Source: Stratiolaelaps scimitus (taxonomy: Eukaryota; Arthropoda; Arachnida; Mesostigmata; Laelapidae). Taken from it: 64,000 nt of DNA. Both the position numbers and the translations under genes were made by a program. The stretch spans positions 496,001 to 560,000 of the forward strand of contig JABWDB010000006.1 in NCBI GenBank assembly GCA_019614645.1, written 5' to 3'. Position 1 is the stretch's first letter, and each line of letters starts with the position of its first letter. The notes beneath the pieces are model-generated. The model saw only the letters and a list, made by a program, of their open reading frames with translations. It was not told the DNA's origin and made no database searches. This document shows, piece by piece, positions 1 through 64,000 of the stretch.

Positions 1-246
1 CAACGCCCGAAACTGAAATCCGAGCAAGTCGATGACAGTACCTTAGTTAGTTGTATGGAACAAAACTACACTGCCTATCGATATGGATCGATTGCACAGT
101 CCGCGACGACACGTAGTCATATTTATGTATCCGATTATTAAATCAAAATATCTCGTTGACTCGAGGTCGGTGGTCCGAAAATTGGCTGGCTCAACTCGCC
201 TTCTTCCGCTGATTTGTTTTTCTGTCGTTTTTGCTGCTTTCTAAAC

Positions 247-364
247 CCAATATACGGAGAACATCCTTCTCCCAGTAGGGACGCAGGAACGAGGTCTTAA
301 CGCGCTCTACTGCGAGAAGTTTCGATGGTTCCAGCTTGTCAGCATTTGCTTGAATATCACGAAC
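247..364 (-). CDS. mRpL30: mRpL30 exon 2: start of the uL30 fold
   Basis: This exon has 118 nt, which is 39 codons plus one base. It reads VRDIQANADK, then LEPSKLLAVERVK, then TSFLRPYWEKDVLRIL. The segment LLAVERVK fits the first beta strand of an L30-like ferredoxin fold, and PYWEK is the signature shared by fly and human MRPL30. The predicted donor (GTTTAG at 246-241) leaves one G to complete the Gly of LGL. Confidence 0.65.
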
Positions 365-880
365 CTAGAAGCGAGAAATATAAAACATGAACACTTTTTC
401 TCAGTCGTGCCTTTAGGATATTCGTACAAACGACCCAGTTGGACAAAGCATCATTAAGGACATACCGTTTAGAATGACGTTGTTGTTTGTAACTAATCGG
501 TATAGAATATTTGTATATTCAGTGCCGAAAATGAAAAAGTTACCGAGGAGAATCTCATACCCAAAAGAATGATGGAAACGAGAATGCACTGGAATCATCA
601 TATATTTCGCCGTTTTAATATTCTAGCGTTGTTGCAAAGAAGCCTTAGGCAAAATGGCACCGCCGTATCGTGGTATCGGATTGTCATCAGGGACACCTTT
701 GCTTTGGGAGCTAGCCACATTGAACTTCCTTATCGGACGTATGCAACTTCATAACTTTTAAATAGGACTACGAACCTTATCGAAGATCTCGTTGGCGGAG
801 CGGGCATAGGTGTCAACGCTGCAGTGCCTCCTTTGCATTAACTGCACAACCCGGCCCGCAATTCGATGAATAGCGTTCAT
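247..880 (-). CDS. mRpL30: Mitochondrial ribosomal protein L30 (uL30m), first two coding exons, 3' part off the window
   Basis: Large-subunit mitoribosome protein of the matrix. Exon 1 is 880-776: its 35 codons begin MNAIHRIAGR and are rich in Arg and hydrophobic residues with no acidic residue in the first 20, as in a mitochondrial targeting peptide. The donor after codon 35 is AAG|GTTCGT, which is weak. Exon 2 starts at 364 after a good acceptor (TTTCTCGCTTCTAG) in phase 0 and runs to about 247, where a GTTTAG donor follows. Exon 2 contains EPSKLLAVERVK, then RPYWEKDVLRILGL. This matches the uL30m pattern EPxKLxxVxRIK...PYWEK..LxxLGL as I recall it from fly and human. If exon 2 were not spliced, the frame would stop at 191, before the conserved KNIP/NN/HL region, so more exons to the left are expected. 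I did not find them in 1-246. The identification rests on recalled family motifs. The start is the only Met before the targeting segment. Confidence 0.68.
776..880 (-). CDS. mRpL30: mRpL30 exon 1: targeting peptide
   Basis: This exon has 35 complete codons from ATG at 880-878 to AAG at 778-776. Residues 1-21 are MNAIHRIAGRVVQLMQRRHC plus S, a basic, amphipathic presequence. The exon ends YARSANEIFDK. The open frame continues upstream of the ATG without a stop for at least about 25 codons, so the 5'UTR is open; the Met was chosen because the presequence starts there. The first six intron bases and the first six bases of exon 2 are identical (GTTCGT). Confidence 0.62.
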
Positions 881-2364
881 CCTGCCTTGAACTATTCTCG
901 CTTTATTTAACCGTCCCTGTACGGCTGCACTAGAAGGCCAGTTTAACGTAGTCGGCCCTATTCAAATGCCCACCAGCAATCGGCCCTTGCCTACAGCTTT
1001 TATCCTTGGCCTCGCGCACCATTCACATTGGCCTGGGGTACTGCTGTTTATGTTATTGTCGGGCCGGTGGATGTCTCGAATCGATGTGAATGAATGCATC
1101 TTCCACAAAGTGTTTGCGGGCGACTCAACTCGTCCATGATCGACCACCCTATGCTAGTATGAACGCCTAGGCTTTCCTCGTAAGCGAGATGTGGGCAGAC
1201 CTCACTCGACGGATTATGCGACTTAATAGGGTGTAGCCTTATTAAACGTATATTCAACTATTTTTCACACGGACCCTTGGTATCAGAGTTGCCGCTTACA
1301 GTGAACGGGTCGTTCATAAAAAGGGTTCCCTTAGTTCAAACATTATACCTCGCTGTAGACATAAGCAAAACGCTCTGTATATGCAAACTGATGCATTTGT
1401 AAACCAAGAAGTGCGTCGACCGGTAAGAGTCAATTTGTTACAATTATAAAAGTGGGCGACAATTGTACCCGCTGAACGTGAAATACATGCAAGAACTATC
1501 TTCCTCTGTATATTCTTAATAGAATATCTGGAGCAAGGAGGCTCCACTTGCCCTGTCCAAAATTGTGTTGCCCCTCTTGATATCTAAGGAAAATGTTTGC
1601 ATTAAAACCTCGTCTTTACGTGGTTCTCCTGCAGTGGATGATAAGCTTACTCCAAATATCTGTAGAAGTCTAATTATTGAATACGCCCTATCCTCCCAAT
1701 GTTTCGAAGACTATACGTCTAAAGTAGAACTCATTCATTGAAGAGGCGTATTTTCTGTTATTAGTTTACTCTGCTGTATTGGCTGCGTGACCAGGCTGTG
1801 TTGCCCCGCGGCTGCCACAAGAAGGTGGTAAAGTATCCGCACAGTGTAATCCCAAACGAAAGTTTTACCACAGGAAAAACTTTGTCTTCTGACACATCGT
1901 AGCCTCTAAGCAAGGGAATGATTCGTCCAACAGATAATGAACCTTTCCAGCATAACCCAAAGTTTTTCAAACTGTGATTTTAAACGCGGTCAAAATCCGT
2001 CGGGAAATAAGGGACATCCTATGTAGCTGGAGGTTGTCTTTTCCGACTTATTTGCATTCAGGAAGTATGTGGCGAACGATTTGTACTAATGAAGATCTGG
2101 TCGAAAGGTCTGCAAAGATGGTGAAGATCAACTAAGGAGTGAGACATGCAGATAGGTCAATTCATCTATCTGGACGTCTCGCTCGCGCAAAAGCAAGCAT
2201 CCCTTCCTATTGGAATGGGTGGCAGTGCGAAGCCTGGGCGGATGGGGGGGGTCATTAAGCTAAAGGAGAGTAAGGAGAGAGACAGAAGGCCCGTATGAGA
2301 AACCAAAGCCCCTCCCCCCGGGGGTCCTCGAAGCCCACTCCACCGTTAGCTAGACCGAAATTTT
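881..2364. other. Intergenic spacer upstream of mRpL30
   Basis: I recognise no gene here. Short open frames on both strands (for example 962-1257 and 1314-1970, minus) show no motif I know. A 15-bp imperfect stem with a 10-nt loop lies at 2141-2180. The mRpL30 promoter should lie just right of 880, but I see no TATA box at a convincing distance. Confidence 0.5.
2141..2180. repeat. Short imperfect inverted repeat
   Basis: GAGACATGCAGATAG is followed by 10 nt and then CTATCTGGACGTCTC. The arms pair at 12 of 15 positions. No terminator or transposon context is visible, so its role is unknown. Confidence 0.5.
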
Positions 2365-2818
2365 CCAGGTTGAATCACAGCCAACATTTGACGTCCATTT
2401 GCACAGCTTTGAGACCTGGTCTGCATTAATGAACGACCCTAAAGCTACTGCAAGACATTGATCATCATACAAAAGTTCTCACCTGGGAGTAGGGAACAGC
2501 ATTAAGCCATGCTCCCGCCCAAGGCCTTGTGTGGTACTTAAACCTGGCACGTTCCACATCACTCAAAGTCTCATCAAGGAACGGATTGAACAGATTCATG
2601 ATATAGCTGCATCCATTTCCGTTGAATCCCCCCCAAATCTTCAAATGGTATCTTGTTAAGTAGGTTAATGTTCGCATCAAGTTCCATCTCTGCTTGAAAC
2701 AAAGTACTTCCAAGCATTTTAGAGGTACTAGTTGCTTGACCAGATCAGAAAGATCAGAAGTAGAGTGCATTGATGCGATGATACTGGGTCCACGTAAAGG
2801 AGCTGCTCCTGTCAGACC
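2365..2818 (-). mobile_element. Decayed non-LTR-retrotransposon fragment (region C-terminal to reverse transcriptase)
   Basis: Read on the minus strand, the peptide runs from GAAPLRGPSIIASMHST through FNPFLDETLSDVERARF to RPWAGAWLNAVPYSQV. It then shifts by one frame into LYDDQCLAVALGSF and LCKWTSNVGC. The order matches a recurring block in invertebrate reverse-transcriptase polyproteins: a GLG-type motif, AS.HST, an acidic Leu-rich segment, SGSWLNALP.xxxGT, LLDxxxxxVALxLG, then C.C. That block lies between the RT thumb and a C-terminal Cys/endonuclease-like region. The frameshift near 2475, in-frame stops and a (TA)n tract at the 5' end show that it is dead. A CAG|GTGAGA donor-like string lies at the frameshift, so an exapted exon cannot be excluded. 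The family assignment comes from pattern memory, not alignment. Confidence 0.55.
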
Positions 2819-3280
2819 ATATATATATATATATGCACCACCTATTGCCTGTTTAGCACAGTTCACTATTGTTGTGATACGGTGAAGTTTTTCGTTGCTA
2901 TCGGGAGTTACACTGTGTCATTTCGATGCCTGTGACATGTGGTCCATGTGTCGTTTCAGGAACTCGAGATATCGGGCTGCACTGATGGTTTTCTTTTTAT
3001 ATATACAGTAATTATTGATTGCATCATTGATTCCATGCGAGACTGACGATAAACTAGTGGATTTTTTACTATTTTTTTTATATCCAGTAGTTGTGAAACG
3101 CACATTGTTGTCCATCGTCTGCTGCAAGCGAGTGTCTATACAAGATGTTACTCGTCGAGTAACATTCAGGGGAAAACTTGCAAAACCATATCTCCGTTTT
3201 TTATGTATTTCCTAATAACAAATGGTGAATTAAACATTGATAGGAAAATATTGCCGATTCGTTTCGATAGAGCTCAATTA

Positions 3281-3541
3281 TTATAGTAAATCATAGTATA
3301 TATAATTGACAAAAGACGTCCCAAATATGCCACATGTGTTCGTATCCTGTGCCAGAGTAAATTCATTGGGAATCCATTTCGAATTAAGTTTATCATTTTC
3401 TCTAGTTTGTAGTGTTTTCGATACTACGAAGTAACATGTAGTACGCTGAATTACAGTGCACGCCGGCGAAGAGGTCATAGTCCATGCTCTAGTTTGTTCA
3501 AGGCTGCGGTAATGGTCCACGACCTTCAGAACCTCCAACAC
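3281..3541 (-). pseudogene. Possible Ulp1/C48-like cysteine protease relic
   Basis: An 86-codon open frame ends with KWIPNEFTLAQDTNTCGIFG followed by TSFVNYIYYDLL. The Q-D-(x3)-CGIF string with a following hydrophobic helix resembles the catalytic Gln/Cys block of Ulp1-type SUMO proteases, a domain often carried by eukaryotic DNA transposons. The expected His-Trp and Asp motifs upstream are not clear: RAWTM is the nearest candidate. There is no start codon context and no partner exon. The motif match alone could be chance. Confidence 0.25.
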
Positions 3542-5649
3542 GTTTGCTCGTGAGAGATCCTAAGTGAAGTCATCTCCTCTGTGGCCCCCAACGTCGGTCC
3601 AATCACCCCTTCCGATTGAGCCTGTTGTAAACGTTTGTCAGGTGAAGGTCTCCCTCTTTAACATTTTCACCAATTTTTTCACTAATTTGGGCTTGTCCCT
3701 TCAAGAAACAAGAACTTGATATCGATATGCTGATATTCATTACTAGACGATATTTTTATTTCTACATCCATATCTGTTTTAAGAACTGAGCCAGCCCCGA
3801 GCGACACATGTAACGAACGACTCAGGTGTCAACAGGTCAAACTTTCACTTGATTATGACGCGTGGTTCCCAAGCTATCGAAGTTCACCAATGTACAAAAT
3901 AGCCCCGAACAACTTAATATACATTTATATTTATTAAATTTGTATATTCCAAGTTGATCTCGAATAGTTTCTACCTAGATCCACATAGGTGAATTGATCT
4001 GGATTGATATTCGTGTCGTATCAGTATTTAGTATAACCATTTAAGCAGATGTCAATCAAAATTGAATTGAACTTTTAGAATACAAATTACGATTGCTAAC
4101 CTCGCTGCAGAGTATGTATGTTTATATGCTGTTTTCCTTTATGTCAACCATGTATTATACATATAGCCCACCCATCTCTGATACAATATTTAATATTATG
4201 ACATCGCCTCCATCAGGGGTGACCATGACCGTCTCAACCTGAAAACCCGCCTTTGCCACTACAAATACTTGATCAAAAATATTTTATCCTATTAGAATAA
4301 AACAGTTAATTAGTGGTCATTTTCTGATTCAAACATTAGGAATCCGAAGCAGCGTTCGGGCGTCACCCCGCTGTCAACGGTCGATTGCGGCCAGTTTTAT
4401 GTAAAGCAGTGGTGATAACATCAAAAACGTGTCCCTTGTTGTAAATACATCGGAGAGTTTTCACGCTCGACAAAAATCAAAAACCCTGCGGGCACATTGT
4501 ATGATAAGAAAGAAACTAGCCTAACTGCAAACTAGAACAAGTACTGTCGGTTCCGAGGTGTTGATTCAGGAGAAGGCACTTTTGTTTCTTGAGGGACCAG
4601 GAGCCGTTGGAAAGTATTGCTCGAATCCCATATCGTCTAGCGGAACTATCTGTATGCGTATGACGCTCATTGTGGTTATAGTAATTAATTCCACCGTGAT
4701 GTTAGTTGAAAAGCGCACCCGCTGAAAACGTATCTCTCACATGCCTCCCCATAGGTAGCGTATGTCTAATGTTTAATGTTAGAAGGCGCCAGGTTTCGAG
4801 CATGAGATGACAGGAAGTGCTCGTTGAGGTTTGGTACTTCCTGCCGTACTGAGCAACGGAATAGAGTGATGAGGCATTGATTCTTGTGTACGAGCGTTGA
4901 CAGCGTCTATTATACTCGGCACGGTTCAGTCTCGCACTGTCTCGCGCATACTAGCAAACGTAATCTTTGTTGTGTTGGACAAAATATATTTCTTAATCTC
5001 CCCTGAGTATTGCTCAGTTACTTGTCTTAATATGTGGTGCATTCGTCTTTCGAGCAAAAGGGAGATCCAAGGGCAGTTTTTTTTCAAAAAACTGTTCCGG
5101 TCCAGTTCAATACAAATGGTTAACAGTGCCAACAATTATGGCGAGGCTAGCCATACTGAGCTCAATCCAAGATCGGATTTGCCAATTGTCGGCTGCTTCT
5201 TATAGTGCATAATATATAATACCTATACCAGTCATTGGACATCCTCTTGTGTGTTCGTGAGACGTATTATGCGCAATTCAATTAGTTATTGTGGCACGTG
5301 GTAACCACATGAGTAGTTATTGAAAACATAGCTTGCTTATTTACTGCTAAGAAATCGATCGCTTTGAGGTGAAGATATATACTTCTTTACATGCAGTTTG
5401 GAATGGGAAGTGCTCTAACTTGCGTTGGTATCCGCTCCTTTATCTTATTAATAGAATTACCTCGACAGGTCCTTATAGTGATCCTTAAGGGATAAATGAT
5501 GTCACATAGAGAAATAGCTGAGAGTTAGCTCGGAACGACGTTTTTTGGGTCAGCCCTGTTAATATAGATAGACTTAATCTACTATTTGTTCACACAAATG
5601 AGTCTGCCACTAAATTTATAACAACGCTGTGGAGTTCTACCATACTGCG

Positions 5650-5654
<5 letters not shown>

Positions 5655-5685
<31 letters not shown>
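5655..5685. repeat. (AT)n microsatellite
   Basis: A pure AT dinucleotide run of about 31 bp in the intergenic spacer. Confidence 0.95.
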
Positions 5686-5691
<6 letters not shown>

Positions 5692-6003
5692 TGTCACTGG
5701 CACACGAAGTTGTCTCCGCACGCGCTATTCTCCTTATCCTTCAATTATATTTCTGTTTCCTCAGATTGATCAGTTAATACCGCCGTCATTCATTAAGGCC
5801 CAACTCAGTCGAGATTCCTAACGGAAGATTCGACAAGAATTACGATCGCGTAAACTTGATCGGTCTTTCAAATCGTTCTGCCCGCAGCGCCCCGAACACG
5901 TGTGTCTGATTCAGATGTAGAAAAATCAAATTCTAGCCAATTAGGCAAATATACCATTGCATTTCGGTTGTGCTTCTTCCAGCGCTCGTTATATAATTCA
6001 TTC

Positions 6004-6230
6004 ATGCGGGCCAAGCTAAGGAAGTACGCCGCACTCCAAGCAACGCACCTTTTTCCCCCCTTGCTTTAGAGACCTTGGGCGGGCACGGCCCTCTCACTGC
6101 GAACTTCCTCGAAGGGGTCTACAATAGACTGATCCGCGCCACCGGGGACAAGCGCGCAGGCTCTTTCCTTCTGCAGCGCCTGTCTCTCGCTGTGCAGAGA
6201 GGCAATGCCATCGCCTTCCTCGGGACATTG
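6004..6230 (+). mobile_element. Decayed retrotransposon polyprotein C-terminus
   Basis: The plus-strand peptide MRAKLRKYAALQATHLFPP is followed, after a one-base frameshift in a T5C6 run near 6055, by ALETLGGHGPLTANFLEGVY, NRLIRATGDKRAGSFLLQRL, then SLAVQRGNAIAFLGTL. This fits the terminal block of the same reverse-transcriptase polyprotein class seen at 2365-2818: a K.xKYxxL segment, then F.P.AxETLG, then RRIxxxTGDxRxxxFLxQRLSxxxQRGNAxxxLGT. It lies on the opposite strand and covers a later part of the protein, so it is either a separate insertion or an inverted piece of one element. Recognition is from recalled family patterns. Confidence 0.55.
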
Positions 6231-7286
6231 TCGACCTCACCCCCACCCCCCATAATCCCTAGAAATAATACTTGCTAACTACTGTATGTTTGAATAAATA
6301 TATATTCTACCCAGAATTCATTCATATGGTTCGTACGGTCAATTCATATAGTATTCCTATAGTTGGACCCGCTCAGCGCGTGTATGCCATTCCCATAACC
6401 TCCCCAGCCTCCACAAACAACTGTAAATTCATATCGTTCAAACAGTTAATTAATGTGGTCCATATCGCTAATTTATATTGATTCGCACGCGTCGTTCGCA
6501 TACACCGCCCACTCAACACTTACGCTTGATTTCCCGAGCGAGCTACAATATGTAACGGAAAAAATGAAGCTCATTGCTGTCTCATGAGTTGAACGTTATA
6601 GTCACTTTTATTTACTTTTGTTTATTTATTATAATAATTAATAATACAAATACGATTGAGTTCTTGCTTCGTTTCGTCATCTCCACTCAAAGATTACATA
6701 ATCGCTTTGGATACCAGACCCACCCATTGGTGTTTGTATTAAATGTTCTAGCTAGCTATGTATTTTATGTGATCTCGCAACAATGGAACAAGGAACGAAT
6801 TCGGAAAAATTTATAGGCAGGTCGGGCTTGATTGGGTTATTTTTACAATTCTATTTACATGCATCGCATCCTCTCTCTCTGTCTCTCTCTCTTTGTCACA
6901 TATATGTATATATATATTTATCGATTTTTTTATATGTATTCATCACATACGTGCACACAAACATTAAATCGAGTATCAGAAAATTGTCACCTAACTCGCC
7001 CAATCGTAGCAGTGTGCAGATGTGTGTCTCTCTCTCTTTCTCTCTTTCTCTCTGTCCAACTTGAGCCGGTTTGCACAACGTGTGTAGAAAAATAGCGCTA
7101 TTATGTATTTCCACTTGATAATTATCTATCAAAATAAATTATGCACTATACTTTTTTGTTATGTTCATGTTTTCGTTTGTCTCGTTTTGCATTGCATTTG
7201 CGTCGCATTGCAATTCGTGCATTTTCACATCGTAATCATTGTATCCTGTTGATTTGTCGTTCATCATCAGTGAATCCGCTATTGTT
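6231..7286. other. Spacer downstream of Notch
   Basis: AT-rich DNA with short CT/TC runs (about 6871-6896 and 7024-7054). No gene is seen. The distal 3'UTR of Notch may extend into it, because further TTTATT strings (AATAAA on the minus strand) occur near 6605-6635. Confidence 0.4.
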
Positions 7287-7292
7287 TTTATT
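7287..7292 (-). promoter_or_regulatory. Candidate polyadenylation signal AATAAA
   Basis: The plus strand reads TTTATT, so the hexamer faces the Notch transcript about 446 nt beyond the stop codon. It lies inside an AT-rich stretch where such hexamers are common. Confidence 0.3.
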
Positions 7293-7737
7293 ATTCTTCA
7301 TTATATATTGTCATTATTACTACACTACCACTACTGCTGCTATTATTATTATTATTATTACTTGTCTGTATTATGGTCATGCTCCCACGTTAAATGGGTT
7401 CTTCCTTCTACCGCCAGCCGGCATTGTATGCCCCGGCAAATATGAGTTCTAGAATTGTCATAGTTGGCTTAAAATTAAGTGTAGAACGTACGAGATAGTA
7501 ATTACAATACAATAGTGATCATTTAATCATCTAGGCAAAAACGAACCTCTACAACATTATATTCAACATATTTAGATTCATACTGAAAATAATAAATAGA
7601 CCAAATGGATCTTTCTTTCGTTCGCGCTCTCTCTCTCTCTCAGTCTCTCTGAAGAGGTATCATTCATAGGCAGTCGCTAGCTTAACATATGGCGTGCGGA
7701 TTTGTTTTTTTTTCCTGTATTTCCGAATCTATTCTCG
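7287..7737 (-). other. Probable Notch 3'UTR
   Basis: This is non-coding sequence directly after the Notch stop. It contains a CT microsatellite near 7627-7650. The first clear AATAAA on the minus strand is at 7292-7287, giving a 3'UTR of about 450-480 nt if used. Longer forms are possible. The real cleavage site is unknown without cDNA. Confidence 0.4.
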
Positions 7738-62959
<55,222 letters not shown>

Positions 62960-64000
62960 CTAGAAAGAAAAACCAATAATAAAAATAACGTTAGAATTGA
63001 AGCGTTCAAGGATGAATTCTTAACTTCGTTATCCACTCACATCGTGCTGTATCATTATCATCCTGTGATGTCAATTGATAATTACTTATTTTCATTGTCA
63101 CCATCATTATGCGACATAATGATTAGGTGTCGTCGATGCCTCTGCAGCCCTTTGGTCAGCGTCCACCTAAAGTTTATTGGTGTACGAATATATATATATG
63201 TGTGTGTGTGTGTGTGTACATATCAATTCGCCTTATGTGCTACCCATATAACAAGTAATTATTGAGGGGTGAGGTTGACATTGTCCGCTGGTGTTCTCGT
63301 TGTTTTTTCTGCTACTGCTGCTGCTGTCCTCTTCTGTTTATAAAGTCATTAATTTTTGGCCAATTGGAACGTCGTCATCCCGAGCGGGGATTCGGTCGCG
63401 GGGATACAGCGCACAGAGAGATCTTCTCACGCTACGTGGGATCGGACGCACGAAGAGATATCTTTGGCTTGGTTCGGACACACGGGCTATCTAGGTAGCA
63501 AGCCAGCTACCGTCGTATCGGAAGGAAGATACGATGCTCTTTGCTGTTACTTTCCACCTGCATGCAATGTAATCAACAGGACACCGTCCCGTTCGCCTTC
63601 CACCGTCCCGTTCCTTCTGGACGATACCCGTTCGACCAGCGTGCGCGCGCGCGCTTGAATACAGCCATTCGTCGATATATCGCAGCGGAGTCGCCGTCGC
63701 AGGCGACGATATTCAATGGTCACACGTGGTCAGGCGGCCGCATGTGCGGCCGAACTGTCAACAGTGATCAGTCGACGGATGAATCAGTTCGTCCCGGTGA
63801 TGACCAGAGTGCCATCTCATTCCCAGATGCAAAAAATTGGCCGTCCATCATTTTATAATAATCATCGCGAACGAAACAGCTACTGGCCGCACCTGTTCAG
63901 CGAGGCACAATATATCTGGGTATCTGCTCAGGAACGTCGCTGGTCAGACCCACGCATGACATACATACGTAGATACACATATAATACATATAGTGTACAG
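62960..64000 (-). other. Start of the Notch intron upstream of exon 2
   Basis: No signal-peptide exon (Met, hydrophobic run, GT donor in phase 1) is visible on the minus strand. The stretch has a (TG)n run at about 63200-63217 after a short AT run. Nothing else is recognised. Confidence 0.6.

Larger units (their letters stand above)
2819..6003. other. AT-rich intergenic spacer
   Basis: No gene is recognised in this stretch. It holds a possible Ulp1-like protease relic at 3281-3541 (minus), an (AT)n tract at 5655-5685, and many short meaningless open frames. By eye the composition is more AT-rich and poorer in trinucleotide repeats than the Notch introns. Confidence 0.5.

Noticed and set aside
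930..1140. Plus-strand frame FNVVGPIQMPT...SHWPG, faintly like the start of a retroviral-type integrase core of LTR elements
   Set aside because: The catalytic Asp is absent, the following segments do not match, and the stretch is too short to support the call.
2918..3127. Minus-strand frame ending TISAARYLEFLKRHMDHM, slightly like a mariner transposase segment
   Set aside because: No DDE motifs nearby and no terminal repeats; the similarity is a few residues.

Overview
The window is animal nuclear DNA. Long spliced introns, abundant (AT)n, (CT)n and CAG/CAA microsatellites, a tRNA-derived SINE and a Notch receptor gene all say so. The Notch protein is arthropod-like in most of its EGF order and in its negative regulatory region, and a chelicerate such as a parasitiform mite seems the most likely source. 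That placement is an impression from gene structure and composition and was not tested.

Layout: (1) Positions 1-880, minus strand, hold the first two coding exons of a gene I read as mitochondrial ribosomal protein L30 (uL30m); its 3' part lies beyond the left edge. These exons are short and easily missed. (2) Positions 881-7286 are intergenic and look AT-rich. They contain two decayed, oppositely oriented fragments of a non-LTR-retrotransposon-type reverse-transcriptase polyprotein, and possibly a fragment of a Ulp1-like protease. (3) Positions 7287-62959, minus strand, are the Notch gene. Four coding exons (62881-62959, 29166-30460, 10747-14062, 7738-10393) join in perfect phase to 2448 residues: 35 EGF repeats, three LNR modules, the HD domain, one transmembrane helix, RAM, ankyrin repeats, a glutamine/serine-rich tail with a PPxY motif, and a PEST degron. 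Only the signal-peptide exon is missing; it presumably lies right of 64000. (4) The introns are 353 nt, about 15.1 kb and about 32.4 kb. I found no convincing nested gene in them. They carry simple repeats, a hairpin repeat present in two copies, a 40-bp imperfect inverted repeat, and a complete SINE flanked by a 20-bp target-site duplication about 20 nt past the splice donor of the EGF1-12 exon.

How the genes relate: Notch and the mRpL30 candidate are transcribed in the same direction with about 6.4 kb between them and have no evident functional link. No new multigene system is visible. The most notable items are the SINE beside a Notch donor, the unannotated mRpL30 exons, the retroelement fragments, the shortened S1 loop and the loss of one membrane-proximal EGF in Notch, and the two-copy hairpin repeat.
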